In this document: piece after piece, positions 25,816 to 34,916 of the stretch
Layout of the letters: each line of letters begins with the position of its first letter
Position numbering within the stretch: position 1 is the first letter of the stretch
Source of the DNA: Paenibacillus massiliensis subsp. panacisoli DSM 21345
GTDB taxonomy: Bacteria > Bacillota > Bacilli > Paenibacillales > Paenibacillaceae
Length of the DNA stretch: 64,000 nt
Direction: 5' to 3'
Assembly (NCBI RefSeq): GCF_000426545.1
Contig: NZ_KE384535.1
Coordinates: forward strand, 62,001 to 126,000
Notes under the pieces: model-generated
The model's input: only the letters and a program-made list of their open reading frames with translations
Told to the model about the DNA's origin: nothing
The model's database searches: none
Program-made: the position numbers and the translations under genes

Positions 25816-27537
25816 ATGACTCAAAAGCAATTACTCCACCCCCAGAATGCTCCTCACAGCGATGTGGAGGACATTAAGCGCAGAAGCTTCTATCTGCGGG
25901 GAAGTCTGGAAGAGACTTTGAAGGACCCGCTGACGGGTTCCATCCCTGAGGATGACAATCGTCTGATGAAGCACCATGGCAGCTACATGCAGGATGATCG
26001 GGATCTGCGTAATGAACGGCAGAAGCAAAAGCTGGAGCCGGCCTACCAGTTCATGCTGCGTGTTCGCGCAGCTGGTGGTGTCATTACGCCAGAGCAGTGG
26101 CTGATGATGGACCGCGTAGCTCATAAGTATGCAAATGGTACAATCCGCCTGACAACACGGCAGTCATTTCAACTGCATGGTGTAATCAAGTGGAACCTGA
26201 AGAACACGATTCGTGAAGTCAACGACGCGATGCTGAGTACACTGGCCGCCTGCGGAGACGTGAATCGTAATGTTATGTGTAGTCCGAATCCCTATCAATC
26301 AGAGGTCCATAGTCAGGTGTATGAGTGGGCTTCAAAAGTGAGCCAGCATCTGGACCCGCGTACGAGAGCATATCATGAGATCTGGCTGGATGGAGAGAAG
26401 GTCATTGACAGCAAAGATGATACCGAGCAGGAGCCGATTTATGGTCCGGTATATTTACCGCGTAAGTTCAAGATCGGGATTGCGGTGCCACCAACCAATG
26501 ATGTAGATGTATTCTCTCAGGATCTGGGGTTCATCGCCATTGTAGATAACGGCAAGCTCCTCGGCTTCAATGTAGCTGTTGGTGGCGGTATGGGGATGAC
26601 CCATGGCGATCCGAAGACCTACCCACAGGTGTCCCGAGTGATCGGCTTCTGCACACCGGAGCAACTGATTGATGTAGCGGAAAAGACGGTTACCATCCAG
26701 CGGGATTACGGTGATCGGGCTGTTCGTAAGCATGCACGGTTCAAGTATACGATTGATGATCGGGGATTAGAGTGGTTCGTGGAGGAGCTGACATCCAGAC
26801 TGGGTTGGTCGCTGGAGCCAGCGCGCGCCTATCATTTCGATCATAATGGTGATCGCTATGGTTGGGTGAAGGGCGGTGACGGCAAATGGCACTTCACGCT
26901 GTTCATTCAGAATGGACGAATCAAGGATCTGGAGGATTACCCACTAATGACGGGGCTGCGCGAGATTGCCACTGTTCACAAAGGGGATTTCCGACTCACT
27001 CCTAATCAGGGGCTGATCATTGGCGGTGTCAGTGCCCGCAGCAAGAAGAGAATTGAGCAGCTGCTGGAGCAGTACAAGCTGACTGACGGCAAGCATTATT
27101 CCGCGTTGCGCCGGAATTCCATGGCATGTGTAGCCCTTCCAACCTGCGGTCTGGCGATGGCGGAGTCCGAGAGGTACATCCCAAGCTTCCTCGACAAGAT
27201 CGAACCCATGCTGGCCGAGAACGGACTGGAGCAAGAGGATATCGTAATCCGTATGACCGGTTGCCCGAACGGCTGCGCTCGTCCCATGCTCGCTGAGATC
27301 GGGCTGATCGGCAAGGCGCCAGGCAAGTACAACCTCTATCTGGGTGGCGGATTTGCCGGCCAGCGCTTGAACAAGCTATACAAGGAGAACATCGGGGAAG
27401 AGGAGATCCTAGCCTCGCTACAGCCGATTTTCAAACAATATGGCCAAGAACGTGAACCTGGTGAGCATTTGGGTGATTTCGTCATTCGCGCCGGCATTGT
27501 ACAGGAGGTACGTGACGGACAGGAATTCCACGCTTGA
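25816..27537 (+). CDS. cysI: Assimilatory sulfite reductase (NADPH) haemoprotein subunit
   Basis: A 573-residue sirohaem protein that reduces sulfite to sulfide in cysteine synthesis. The [4Fe-4S]/sirohaem cysteines are intact as CVALPTC (C-x5-C) and CPNGC (C-x3-C). The substrate-contact arginines lie in the segment TIRLTTRQSFQLHG. The conserved block DDNRLMKHHGSYMQDDRDLR supports the frame. ATG 25816 is preferred since GAGAGGAG is 11 bases upstream and its N-terminus matches family length; ATG 25807 is too close. It is cotranscribed with cysJ. Confidence 0.95.
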   Translation: MTQKQLLHPQNAPHSDVEDIKRRSFYLRGSLEETLKDPLTGSIPEDDNRLMKHHGSYMQDDRDLRNERQKQKLEPAYQFMLRVRAAGGVITPEQWLMMDRVAHKYANGTIRLTTRQSFQLHGVIKWNLKNTIREVNDAMLSTLAACGDVNRNVMCSPNPYQSEVHSQVYEWASKVSQHLDPRTRAYHEIWLDGEKVIDSKDDTEQEPIYGPVYLPRKFKIGIAVPPTNDVDVFSQDLGFIAIVDNGKLLGFNVAVGGGMGMTHGDPKTYPQVSRVIGFCTPEQLIDVAEKTVTIQRDYGDRAVRKHARFKYTIDDRGLEWFVEELTSRLGWSLEPARAYHFDHNGDRYGWVKGGDGKWHFTLFIQNGRIKDLEDYPLMTGLREIATVHKGDFRLTPNQGLIIGGVSARSKKRIEQLLEQYKLTDGKHYSALRRNSMACVALPTCGLAMAESERYIPSFLDKIEPMLAENGLEQEDIVIRMTGCPNGCARPMLAEIGLIGKAPGKYNLYLGGGFAGQRLNKLYKENIGEEEILASLQPIFKQYGQEREPGEHLGDFVIRAGIVQEVRDGQEFHA

Positions 27538-27748
27538 GATCTACTTAAGTTGATACTTTTCACTCGTCTTGTCATGGGAGCACAATCTATATAATTAACA
27601 TTGATAACTTATTGTATAAATATTTGCAATATTAGCTGTTATACTATGATTGTGAGAATAGTACCTTGATCGGACAGCAACGTATCCTCACCTTGATTGG
27701 GTCAAGGTACTAATGAGCAATGCAACTTCAAAGGATGAGGTGATGACC

Positions 27749-28159
27749 ATGGCATTGAAGACGAGTAATATTTTTGTGAATGTACCAGTCAAGAATCTCG
27801 ACGCGTCCAAGTTGTTTTTCGAAAAGGTTGGCTTTGAATTTAACCCGCAATTTACGGATGAGAAGGCAGCCTGCATGGTCCTTGGTGACAATATATTTGT
27901 CATGCTGCTGGTGGAAAGCTACTTCCGTTCCTTCATCAACAAAGAGATTGCTGATGCAAGCAGTACCACTGAGGTGATTCTAGCGATCTCAGCAGACAGT
28001 CGGGAGCATGTGGATGAGATTGTCAGCCGTGCTTTTGCAGCTGGCGCCAAGGAATATAATGAACCTACGGACCATGGATTTATGTATGCATGGAGCTTTG
28101 AGGACCTGGACGGCCATCTGTGGGAAATCACTTATATGGACCCTAGCAGCTACCAGTAA
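27749..28159 (+). CDS. VOC superfamily (glyoxalase-like) protein
   Basis: A 136-residue vicinal-oxygen-chelate protein of the subgroup annotated as glyoxalase/extradiol-dioxygenase-like or lactoylglutathione-lyase-like. Start ATG 27749 is preferred because GAGGTGAT, a long match to the 16S tail, lies upstream; an in-frame ATG at 27713 has only weak AAGG. The usual start FVNVPVKNLDASKLFFEKVGF and the C-terminal FEDLDGHLWEITYMDP are seen. The metal ligand pattern is partial and the substrate is unknown. It is a single-gene unit ending at the hairpin at 28218-28243. Confidence 0.85.
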   Translation: MALKTSNIFVNVPVKNLDASKLFFEKVGFEFNPQFTDEKAACMVLGDNIFVMLLVESYFRSFINKEIADASSTTEVILAISADSREHVDEIVSRAFAAGAKEYNEPTDHGFMYAWSFEDLDGHLWEITYMDPSSYQ

Positions 28160-28589
28160 TTCAAGAATGTTCTGTAATATACAGGCTGTTTTTTTAAAAT
28201 GTTATATATGTTGAGACAGGACCGCCAGAGTATAGGCGGTCCTATTGTTCTATTTACAGCTTTCTTTGCTTGGCCGCCGAGTAAATTGTATATACGAGCA
28301 AGGCTTTTCATGTGAAAAAGAAAGTAATGCAACATGCCTTTTAACCATTAGCCAGTCTTAAAGCGCTGTAATAAAATGTGGTTGTTATAAAACTAAATAT
28401 AGAATTATATGGAATTTAAGGGTAAAATGAATCTAACGGAGTAAAGGGGTGTTTTTCAAATCCCTTTGTTATTTGCTTTTGTAAGAAGGCCAGGACTCCC
28501 GTTTGAAGCGACTCTGTACTCACCTCTAATCTGGTCGAGGTACAAGGTTGCACCAGGAGCAGGCTCACTCCTCCTGATGCTAATCGCTC
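28160..28589. other. Intergenic region with a terminator hairpin
   Basis: A 9-bp stem AGGACCGCC (28218-28226) with GGCGGTCCT (28235-28243) ends the VOC gene; the T tail is weak (ATTGTTCT). The remaining bases up to the AraC gene end are AT-rich; nothing else was recognised. Confidence 0.6.
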
Positions 28590-29498
28590 CTAGGAAGGAC
28601 TTGTGTAATCTCTACTGGCTCGGTAGGACGTCGGGGTCTGGTAATAATGCTTCTTGTAGGTGGTACTGAAATGTTCAAGCGAGGCGAAGCCTGTGCGCTC
28701 GGCAATGTAATGAATCGGCAGCTTGGTGTGACTTAGCAGATAAGCTGCCATTCGCATGCGAAGCTGCATTTTTTTCTCTGCAAACGACACACCATAGAGA
28801 AGCTTCACCGTGCGTTCTGTTTGCCGTACGCTTAATGTAAGTCGTTCAGCCAGTTCACCAATCGTCAAGGAGGAGTACTGGTATAACAGGCTTTCCTCGA
28901 TAATTTGCATGCGCTGCTCATCAAGAGTCTTCTCTGAGGCATGTGTGGGTGTAGGCAGACTGTCAGCGTAATTGTCCATCAAAGATATCATGATCTGCTG
29001 AATAATCTGCGTTACCATAGCTTCATTTGAAGGGGAGTAGCTGGGGAAATCCGCTTCAAGCTGCTCGAACAGGGTGAGCATGTCCTTCTCATCCTTACCA
29101 TGCCAGAAGGAAGCCGTCAGCAGACGATCTGCAGTAGAGGTATATTCATCCAGCATCTGCTTGGACAAAAAGAGATTCGCCCCAGGATCAACAACCTCGA
29201 AGAACAGGGAATACCCTGTAAGCTTCTCTTCTACCGTGGTCATCTCCTCATATACAAGCCCAGGACCACTCATGTAGAGACTTTTGGCACCAATCGGACA
29301 TGTTCTCCCGGCAAGCAGCAGCGTGCCTCTACCGCCACGAATATAATGAAGTGCGTACATGTGAGGACCAAAACAAGGGGTACCCTTTGTATCTAGGCTC
29401 GTATCTTTGAATTGAATACAACGAATATTAAATTGAAGACTGCCTACTTGTGCAATGATGTTCATGTTGTGCCATGAAGCGCGTGACAGACTGCTCAT
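28590..29498 (-). CDS. AraC-family transcriptional regulator
   Basis: A 302-residue regulator with an N-terminal cupin-like domain and C-terminal AraC helix-turn-helix pair (about residues 205-300: LTIGELAERLTLSVRQTERTVKLL and TGFASLEHFSTTYKKHYYQTP). ATG 29498 has AAAGGAG seven bases upstream; this site overlaps the TAA stop of the preceding spermidine-synthase-like gene, so the two are coupled. The effector is unknown. Confidence 0.88.
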   Translation of the reverse strand: MSSLSRASWHNMNIIAQVGSLQFNIRCIQFKDTSLDTKGTPCFGPHMYALHYIRGGRGTLLLAGRTCPIGAKSLYMSGPGLVYEEMTTVEEKLTGYSLFFEVVDPGANLFLSKQMLDEYTSTADRLLTASFWHGKDEKDMLTLFEQLEADFPSYSPSNEAMVTQIIQQIMISLMDNYADSLPTPTHASEKTLDEQRMQIIEESLLYQYSSLTIGELAERLTLSVRQTERTVKLLYGVSFAEKKMQLRMRMAAYLLSHTKLPIHYIAERTGFASLEHFSTTYKKHYYQTPTSYRASRDYTSPS

Positions 29499-29510
29499 AC
29501 TTGTGCTCCT

Positions 29511-30260
29511 TTACCCCTGCTGGGTGTCTTCTCGAATAATATGTCCCTGTGGGGGTAGAAAATATTTAAATCCCGCCATATGACGAGCCTGATAAGCAAT
29601 CGGTCTTTGTCGTCCAACCATGATGATATTGGTATGCTCTCGGACATGCTCTGGTTGCAAAATAAAGGCTGATGTATACAAGTAGTGTAGCTGAAGTGTA
29701 CTATGCACGGCATGAATCCAGCGATCTGCGGGGCTACCTATCAAATTCAGCAGGATAGTACCTTCTGGATTCAGCCTGTCAGCTGTGAGCTCAAAGAATT
29801 CGCTGCATACCAGATGGGGTGGTGTAATGGAGTCGGAGAAGGCATCTACAACAATGTGATCGAGACTGTCCGACTGCTCTTCAGCAAGTAGAGCGCGGCC
29901 ATCGCCCAGCCTGACATCCTGAATCTGGCAATTAAAGTAGGTCTTGCTGATGTCGCGTATGCGTTCATCCAGCTCCGCAGTAATGACCCTTCGATCCGAG
30001 AAGTAACCGGCGATGGTGCCGATGCCGTGTCCGATTACGAAGGCTCTATCAAACTGCATTAGGTTATGCTCCATCAAATGAATCATCGCCCGTGGATATT
30101 CCAGTACAACCCGCTCCGGCTGCTCAAGGTCCTGGGCGCCCTGAATGGCCCCATCCCCGAATTGGAGGACACGGAATCGACCACGTTCACCGTATAATTC
30201 CTCCAACTCTGTTACACGCAGCTCTGGTAAGCGCCTATCATGATAGTAAATGGTCTGCAT
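29511..30260 (-). CDS. Spermidine-synthase-fold SAM-dependent protein
   Basis: A 249-residue protein with the Rossmann fold of spermidine synthases: GHGIGTIAGYF, acidic ELDERI, and DGRALL with DAFSD. The typical aminopropyltransferase glycine loop (GGGDG) is replaced by GHGIG, so it may be a methyltransferase-like relative and not a true SpeE. Start ATG 30260 follows AAGGAGA; the longer frame to 30329 has none. It is the first gene of a two-gene unit with the AraC regulator 12 bases downstream, which suggests that its product or substrate is linked to the regulator's signal. That link is inference. Confidence 0.75.
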   Translation of the reverse strand: MQTIYYHDRRLPELRVTELEELYGERGRFRVLQFGDGAIQGAQDLEQPERVVLEYPRAMIHLMEHNLMQFDRAFVIGHGIGTIAGYFSDRRVITAELDERIRDISKTYFNCQIQDVRLGDGRALLAEEQSDSLDHIVVDAFSDSITPPHLVCSEFFELTADRLNPEGTILLNLIGSPADRWIHAVHSTLQLHYLYTSAFILQPEHVREHTNIIMVGRQRPIAYQARHMAGFKYFLPPQGHIIREDTQQG

Positions 30261-30455
30261 ATGAGAAATCTCCTTGAAAACGATAATGCGATTTGTTATA
30301 TATACCCACAGTATACCATTCCACCCCACTACTCAGAAAGCGTATCCTTTTATACGCTTGTTGAAGATTGGAGGAAGAGGTATAATAAAGAAGATAGGCT
30401 CATATCCGGTTCTGGTATGAGTCGAACTGAATACGAATAGAGAGCGGGAATCTTC

Positions 30456-31178
30456 ATGGGTCGTAAGTGGAATAATATTAAAGAAAAGAAGGCATCCAAG
30501 GATGCAAATACTAGCCGCGTGTACGCCAAATTCGGCGTAGAGATTTATGTGGCTGCCAAAAAAGGCGAGCCTGATCCGGAATCCAACCGTGCTCTAAAGG
30601 TCGTTCTGGAACGTGCCAAGACATATAATGTACCGAAAGCTATCATTGACCGTGCAATGGAGAAAGCTAAAGGCAGCGGTGACGAGACTTATGAAGAGCT
30701 TCGTTATGAAGGCTTTGGACCAAGCGGCTCTATGATTATTGTCGACGCATTGACCAATAATGTGAATAGAACGGCACCGGATGTTCGTTCGGCTTTTAAC
30801 AAAAATGGTGGAAACATGGGCGTAAGCGGCTCCGTATCCTACATGTTTGAGCCGACTGCTGTTATCGGCGTAGAAGGCAAGAATGCTGATGAAGTTATGG
30901 ATATCCTGCTAGAGGCGGATGTGGATGTGCGTGATATCCTTGAAGAGGATGAAGCCATCATTGTGTATGCCGAGCCGGAGCAATTCCATGCGGTGCAGGA
31001 AGCTTTCAAGGCAGCAGGCGTAACCGAATTCACCGTGGCCGAGCTTAGCATGCTGGCGCAGAATTTCGTAACCCTGTCCGGTGATGCACAGGTTCAATTC
31101 GAGAAGCTGATTGACGCTCTGGAGGATCTGGAGGATGTACAGCAGGTCTACCATAATGTAGAGCTTGAGGATGAGTAA
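30456..31178 (+). CDS. yeeI: YebC/PmpR family protein (YeeI type)
   Basis: A 240-residue cytoplasmic protein of the YebC family. It opens MGRKWNNIKEKKASKDANTS and continues with the block ALTNNVNRTAPDVRSAF and GGNMGVSGSVSYMF, both diagnostic. Members were long called transcriptional regulators; recent work links YebC-type proteins to relief of ribosome stalling at proline runs. The opening MGRKWNN matches B. subtilis YeeI more than YrbC. It is a single-gene unit ending at a terminator. Confidence 0.93.
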   Translation: MGRKWNNIKEKKASKDANTSRVYAKFGVEIYVAAKKGEPDPESNRALKVVLERAKTYNVPKAIIDRAMEKAKGSGDETYEELRYEGFGPSGSMIIVDALTNNVNRTAPDVRSAFNKNGGNMGVSGSVSYMFEPTAVIGVEGKNADEVMDILLEADVDVRDILEEDEAIIVYAEPEQFHAVQEAFKAAGVTEFTVAELSMLAQNFVTLSGDAQVQFEKLIDALEDLEDVQQVYHNVELEDE

Positions 31179-31212
31179 GTTGTTAAGTCTGAGTTAATCA
31201 GAATGGTGTAAT

Positions 31213-31262
31213 TTGAAACTCACTTTTTGTATGGAACATCTATACAAGGAGTGGGTTTTTTA
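31213..31262 (+). terminator. Terminator after the YebC-family gene
   Basis: AACTCACT and TTGTAT pair with ATACAA and AGTGGGTT (one G-U), followed by T5. Confidence 0.75.
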
Positions 31263-31688
31263 TGTTGTTAGAGGGAATTTATGAATAATTTCTATTTGAT
31301 CTGTAGATCAAGATAAGCTTGACATATTCAAGGGGAAGAATTAGATGGGGTCAATCAGGCTTACAATGAAGAGAAAATAATGACTAAATACTCCCTAGAA
31401 TGCTTTTGGCTAAGAATAGAAGAATAGTAAATACATATAACAGTGTTAATGAGACAAGTTAGACTAAATACCTAAATAATAGGTGTTTAATCTTTGCTTT
31501 TTTAGGCTACTTATCTTTGGGAATCTATCCTGAAATAATTTTTTATAACTATTGTGTTAATGATTACATAATTGTAAAATGCTTAAATATAAACTATAGC
31601 AGTAAATATTGGGTTTAAATATGTATATATTTAGATTCAATGCCTAGTTTTGGAGAGGTGCTTACAATATATTCAGAAGGGTAATAAC
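31263..31688. other. AT-rich region before the toxin-like gene
   Basis: No gene is seen. The palindrome TTGATCTGTAGATCAA (31296-31311) could be an operator or a small hairpin. Base composition drops sharply from here to about 33250 relative to neighbours. Confidence 0.45.
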
Positions 31689-32492
31689 TTGTTTAAAAAA
31701 GCAACCATTAAGTCATTTTTACGTATTACTTCTGCAACCCTTGCATTTATAATTTTATTTGCCACATCCGTTCAATCTTACTCATTGGCGGCAGAGATTG
31801 ATCACCAGACTATTACTCAAGAAATTTCAGAGGATGTTACCTCTAATAATAGTGATGAACCAGTAATAGTTGAGCCCCAAGAAGAAAAACCTGAAGATTT
31901 ATTACCTGAAGAGATCATTCAAGAGCAGGACACTGAAGTGACACCTGCTGATGAGAATTTTCATGAAGTAAATCTGGAAGACATAGAGGTTCAGAGTGAA
32001 GAAGAACTCGTTACTACTCAGGTAGTATTTGCTGCTCCTTGGGTTGGAATGGGCATTGGTCAGTTACTTGGTTGGCTTGCTGGTGGTACTGCTGCAGCTG
32101 TTGTAGTTTATAAATTTGCAGAGGATGCTGTAGAAGTAAGGCAATTTGCAAGAGAACTTTCCAGAAGTAGAGAAAGAGAGAAACCTAAATATTTCCTAGC
32201 GTATAAGGATAGTATGAACCTCTATGTTGGCAAGCCACTAACAGAAAGCGAAGCTGTCAATTCTTTAAATATGTCATCGAGGTTGGAAATCTGGACCTCT
32301 ACCTACTCTGATGCTCAATATATTGCAAAAAAAATCGGAAAGTCCTCTGGCCACGAAAACCATTATTATTCTGGGTGGAATGATACTCGTTATTTTGATC
32401 ATGTTCACGGTGAACGGGGAAGCTATCGAACAGGACATATCTTTTTCGGCACAAATGGTAGATGGGGATTAAACAGACCTGGTATAAGATAA
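31689..32492 (+). CDS. Secreted toxin-like protein with His-rich C-terminal domain
   Basis: A 267-residue protein from TTG 31689, seven bases after AGAAGGG. Layout: signal peptide (FLRITSATLAFIILFATSVQS), an acidic low-complexity linker rich in E, D and P (about 40-115), a hydrophobic glycine-rich segment (WVGMGIGQLLGWLAGGTAAA), a basic stretch, and a C-terminal domain with GHENHYY, FDHVHGERG and the end YRTGHIFFG. This order (export signal, spacer, membrane-active segment, His-rich tip) is that of secreted polymorphic toxins; it recalls the SAR2788 putative toxin family, but that is from memory of its style and not a match. The AT-rich composition suggests acquisition. The next gene may encode its immunity protein. 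Confidence 0.6.
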   Translation: MFKKATIKSFLRITSATLAFIILFATSVQSYSLAAEIDHQTITQEISEDVTSNNSDEPVIVEPQEEKPEDLLPEEIIQEQDTEVTPADENFHEVNLEDIEVQSEEELVTTQVVFAAPWVGMGIGQLLGWLAGGTAAAVVVYKFAEDAVEVRQFARELSRSREREKPKYFLAYKDSMNLYVGKPLTESEAVNSLNMSSRLEIWTSTYSDAQYIAKKIGKSSGHENHYYSGWNDTRYFDHVHGERGSYRTGHIFFGTNGRWGLNRPGIR

Positions 32493-32574
32493 TTTTGCTT
32501 GTATAGAATTGAATAGTGTTCATTCCTCTCCAAAACTAGAAATGATCATCATAACTGAAGAAAGAGGGATCAAA

Positions 32575-33120
32575 TTGGAGATTGATATACAAAAATTGTA
32601 TGAAAAGTATCTAACATTGGATTTTCCGAACCCATTCACATTAGAGCAGATACACGAACGACTAACACAAAAGTATTATGGAGAGAAGGTCGATCTGGAG
32701 AGGTTCTCTAATTTGCGCAGAGATCCTGAGGCTGGCTTTGATAAGGCAGTAGCTGCATACGTATTTGAAGACGAGAGAGGAATTAAGGAGCTAGTTAAGC
32801 TAAATAGAGACGAAGATATTCATGAACCGCTCGAATTTGCCTTGGTTATCAACTCAACGTTAATTGGAAATTCTGAATTATTATCTCTGGAGATTTATGT
32901 GTTCCACGGCATGGACGAAGAAGAAATGGTGCTAGGTAATTTGCGTTTTGAAGAGTTCTTGATTGTCCTTTATCTAACAGGTTATATCCAGTTCGAGAAT
33001 GATTCACTAATTGATCAGGTTATTGCTCGGTATAAAGAGGGTTACTGTTTTCGTTTCTTTGGCATGCAGGATGGTTATGAGAACTATTTATACAAAGATT
33101 GGCTAAAAGGATTTTATTAA
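32575..33120 (+). CDS. Probable immunity or partner protein of the toxin-like gene
   Basis: A 181-residue acidic cytoplasmic protein with no signal peptide. TTG 32575 follows AAAGAGG at seven bases; the longer frame from 32509 lacks a site. Its sequence is rich in E, D, F and Y and shows no catalytic motif that I recognise. It starts 82 bases after the toxin-like gene, shares its low GC, and is followed by two terminators, so the pair forms one unit. The immunity role is inferred from this position and from its small acidic nature. Confidence 0.6.
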   Translation: MEIDIQKLYEKYLTLDFPNPFTLEQIHERLTQKYYGEKVDLERFSNLRRDPEAGFDKAVAAYVFEDERGIKELVKLNRDEDIHEPLEFALVINSTLIGNSELLSLEIYVFHGMDEEEMVLGNLRFEEFLIVLYLTGYIQFENDSLIDQVIARYKEGYCFRFFGMQDGYENYLYKDWLKGFY

Positions 33121-33153
33121 TTCTTAAAAGTACAACCCACTATAGGACACAAC

Positions 33154-33179
33154 GCCTTCAGAATATGAAGGCTTTTTTT
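33154..33179 (+). terminator. Terminator after the toxin/immunity unit
   Basis: GCCTTCA (33154-33160), 5-base loop, TGAAGGC (33166-33172), then T7. Confidence 0.85.
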
Positions 33180-33194
33180 GCGAATTACATGAGC

Positions 33195-33256
33195 AGCTGT
33201 TTTTGGCTGAATACAATGTCTACTCGGACAAGTATTCAGCGAGAAGCAGCTTTTTT
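33195..33256 (+). terminator. Long second hairpin with T tail
   Basis: AGCTGTTTTT plus GCTGAATAC (33195-33214) pairs with GTATTCAGC plus AGAAGCAGCT (33232-33251): 19 pairs with one G/G mismatch and two G-U, a 17-base loop and a T6 tail. It duplicates the terminator just upstream. Confidence 0.7.
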
Positions 33257-33289
33257 GTTATTCATAGCTTTCCGTAATTGGATATGCAG

Positions 33290-33318
33290 GCATATTTATG
33301 GAATTCGTGCTCATACTA
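33290..33318 (+). promoter_or_regulatory. SigG-like forespore promoter for the germination operon
   Basis: GCATA (33290-33294), 17 bases, CATACTA (33312-33318). Both elements fit the published SigG pattern (GHATR, 17-18 bases, CATnHTA), and forespore expression is expected for germinant receptor operons. Confidence 0.55.
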
Positions 33319-33365
33319 GGGGGGAGCAAATTTGATTCTGACCGGAGAGTAAGGAGGGGACTTCC

Positions 33366-34916
33366 ATGAGGACCAACGATCAGCCTAAAGGAGATTCGAT
33401 CGAGCAGGTTACACAACATGACATTGGTTTATTTGAAGGCTTGGATGATAATTTGTCTTATATTCAAGGCGCGCTCGGGAATAGTCCTGATCTGATTACT
33501 CGTGTCCTTGATCTGGATGAGGGGACACGGATCGCCCTGTTGCATATTGACGGCCTGGTCGATAATCAGATACTGCATCAATCCGTGCTGACCTCTTTGA
33601 TGAATCCGGGGAAAATGGAAGAAACGAAGGGAACTACACCTACCTACAAGCTTGCCTATCTCAAGAGGCAAGTGATTATCGCAGCTGATGTAGAGTATGT
33701 AAGGGAATATAACAAGCTTCTGGATAACTTGCTCTCGGGGGATATTATTATCCTGCTGGATGGCGTAAATGATGCCCTGCGAATTGGTGCACCAGGATGG
33801 AAGGACCGCAATGTGAGTGAGCCAAGCTCACAGGCTGTCGTACGCGGGCCGATGGAAGGGTTCACGGAGAATCTACGCACGAACACAGCCCTGCTTCGAA
33901 GAAGGATTAAGGATAGCAGATTATGGATGGAAAATTTTAAAATCGGCAAGGTTAGTCATACGAATGTGACTATTGCTTATATGCATGACATTGCAAATAA
34001 GGCGGTTGTCCAAGAGGTTCGGGATCGCTTGAGCAAAATAGATACGGATAGCATCCTCGAAAGCGGATATATCGAGGAATTCATTCAGGATTCGGGAATG
34101 ACCCCATTCCCTACCATGTATAACAGTGATCGCCCGGATACGATTGCTGGGGGCGTGCTGGAAGGCAGAGTTGCCATTATGGTCGACGGGACTCCCTTTG
34201 TACTGCTGGTACCTGCTTTTCTGGTGAGCTTCTTCCAGTCTGCCGAGGACTATTATCAACGCTGGGGAATATCTACACTATTACGCCAAATTCGCTTTAT
34301 GGCATTTATGATTACACTACTGGCCCCATCATTGTATGTGGCGGTTACCACCTATCATCAGGAAATGATCCCCACAAATCTGGTTATCAGTCTGGCCGCC
34401 CAACGAGAGCGCGTACCGTTCCCGGCTATGATCGAGGCGGTGCTGATGGAGGTCACCTATGAAATTTTGCGGGAGGCGGGTGTTCGTATCCCGAAGAACG
34501 TAGGTCAGGCCATCTCGATCGTCGGCACATTGGTCATTGGTCAGGCTGCCGTGGATGCCGGATTCATCTCCTCTGCCATGGTTATTATTGTATCCATTAC
34601 GGCCATCTCCAGCTTTGTTATTCCGGAGACGGGCATGTCGATTGCGGTCCGGATGCTGCGATTTGCCTTCATGGGTCTGGCAGGCTTCATGGGCCTCTAT
34701 GGCATTATGTTCGGTATGTTCATTCTTATTCTTCATATTGCGTCTTTGAGCACCTTCGGCATGCCATATACGAGTCCAGTCGGACCGTACGTACAGGAGG
34801 ATATGAAGGATTCCATCTTCCGATTCAGTTGGCCTAAGCTTACGACACGTCCGAAGGAGAACCAACCACAAAATCTTGTCCGCCAATCCAACAAGAACCC
34901 AAGAGGTGCCAAATGA
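33366..34916 (+). CDS. Spore germination receptor A subunit (GerA/GerKA family)
   Basis: A 516-residue GerA-type A subunit in the spore inner membrane, part of a nutrient-sensing receptor. A long soluble N-terminal region (to about residue 285) is followed by about five membrane helices with the conserved block ALPLLVP-like FVLLVPAFLVSFFQSAEDYY and the segment EAVLMEVTYEILREAGVRIPK, then a proline-rich basic tail. ATG 33366 follows AAGGAGG. The stop overlaps the next start (ATGA). Which germinant it senses is unknown. Confidence 0.94.
   Translation: MRTNDQPKGDSIEQVTQHDIGLFEGLDDNLSYIQGALGNSPDLITRVLDLDEGTRIALLHIDGLVDNQILHQSVLTSLMNPGKMEETKGTTPTYKLAYLKRQVIIAADVEYVREYNKLLDNLLSGDIIILLDGVNDALRIGAPGWKDRNVSEPSSQAVVRGPMEGFTENLRTNTALLRRRIKDSRLWMENFKIGKVSHTNVTIAYMHDIANKAVVQEVRDRLSKIDTDSILESGYIEEFIQDSGMTPFPTMYNSDRPDTIAGGVLEGRVAIMVDGTPFVLLVPAFLVSFFQSAEDYYQRWGISTLLRQIRFMAFMITLLAPSLYVAVTTYHQEMIPTNLVISLAAQRERVPFPAMIEAVLMEVTYEILREAGVRIPKNVGQAISIVGTLVIGQAAVDAGFISSAMVIIVSITAISSFVIPETGMSIAVRMLRFAFMGLAGFMGLYGIMFGMFILILHIASLSTFGMPYTSPVGPYVQEDMKDSIFRFSWPKLTTRPKENQPQNLVRQSNKNPRGAK

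Noticed and set aside
33099..33335. 78-codon frame after the partner gene of the toxin.
   Set aside because: It spans two hairpins and the SigG-like promoter, and it begins inside the preceding gene without a ribosome binding site.
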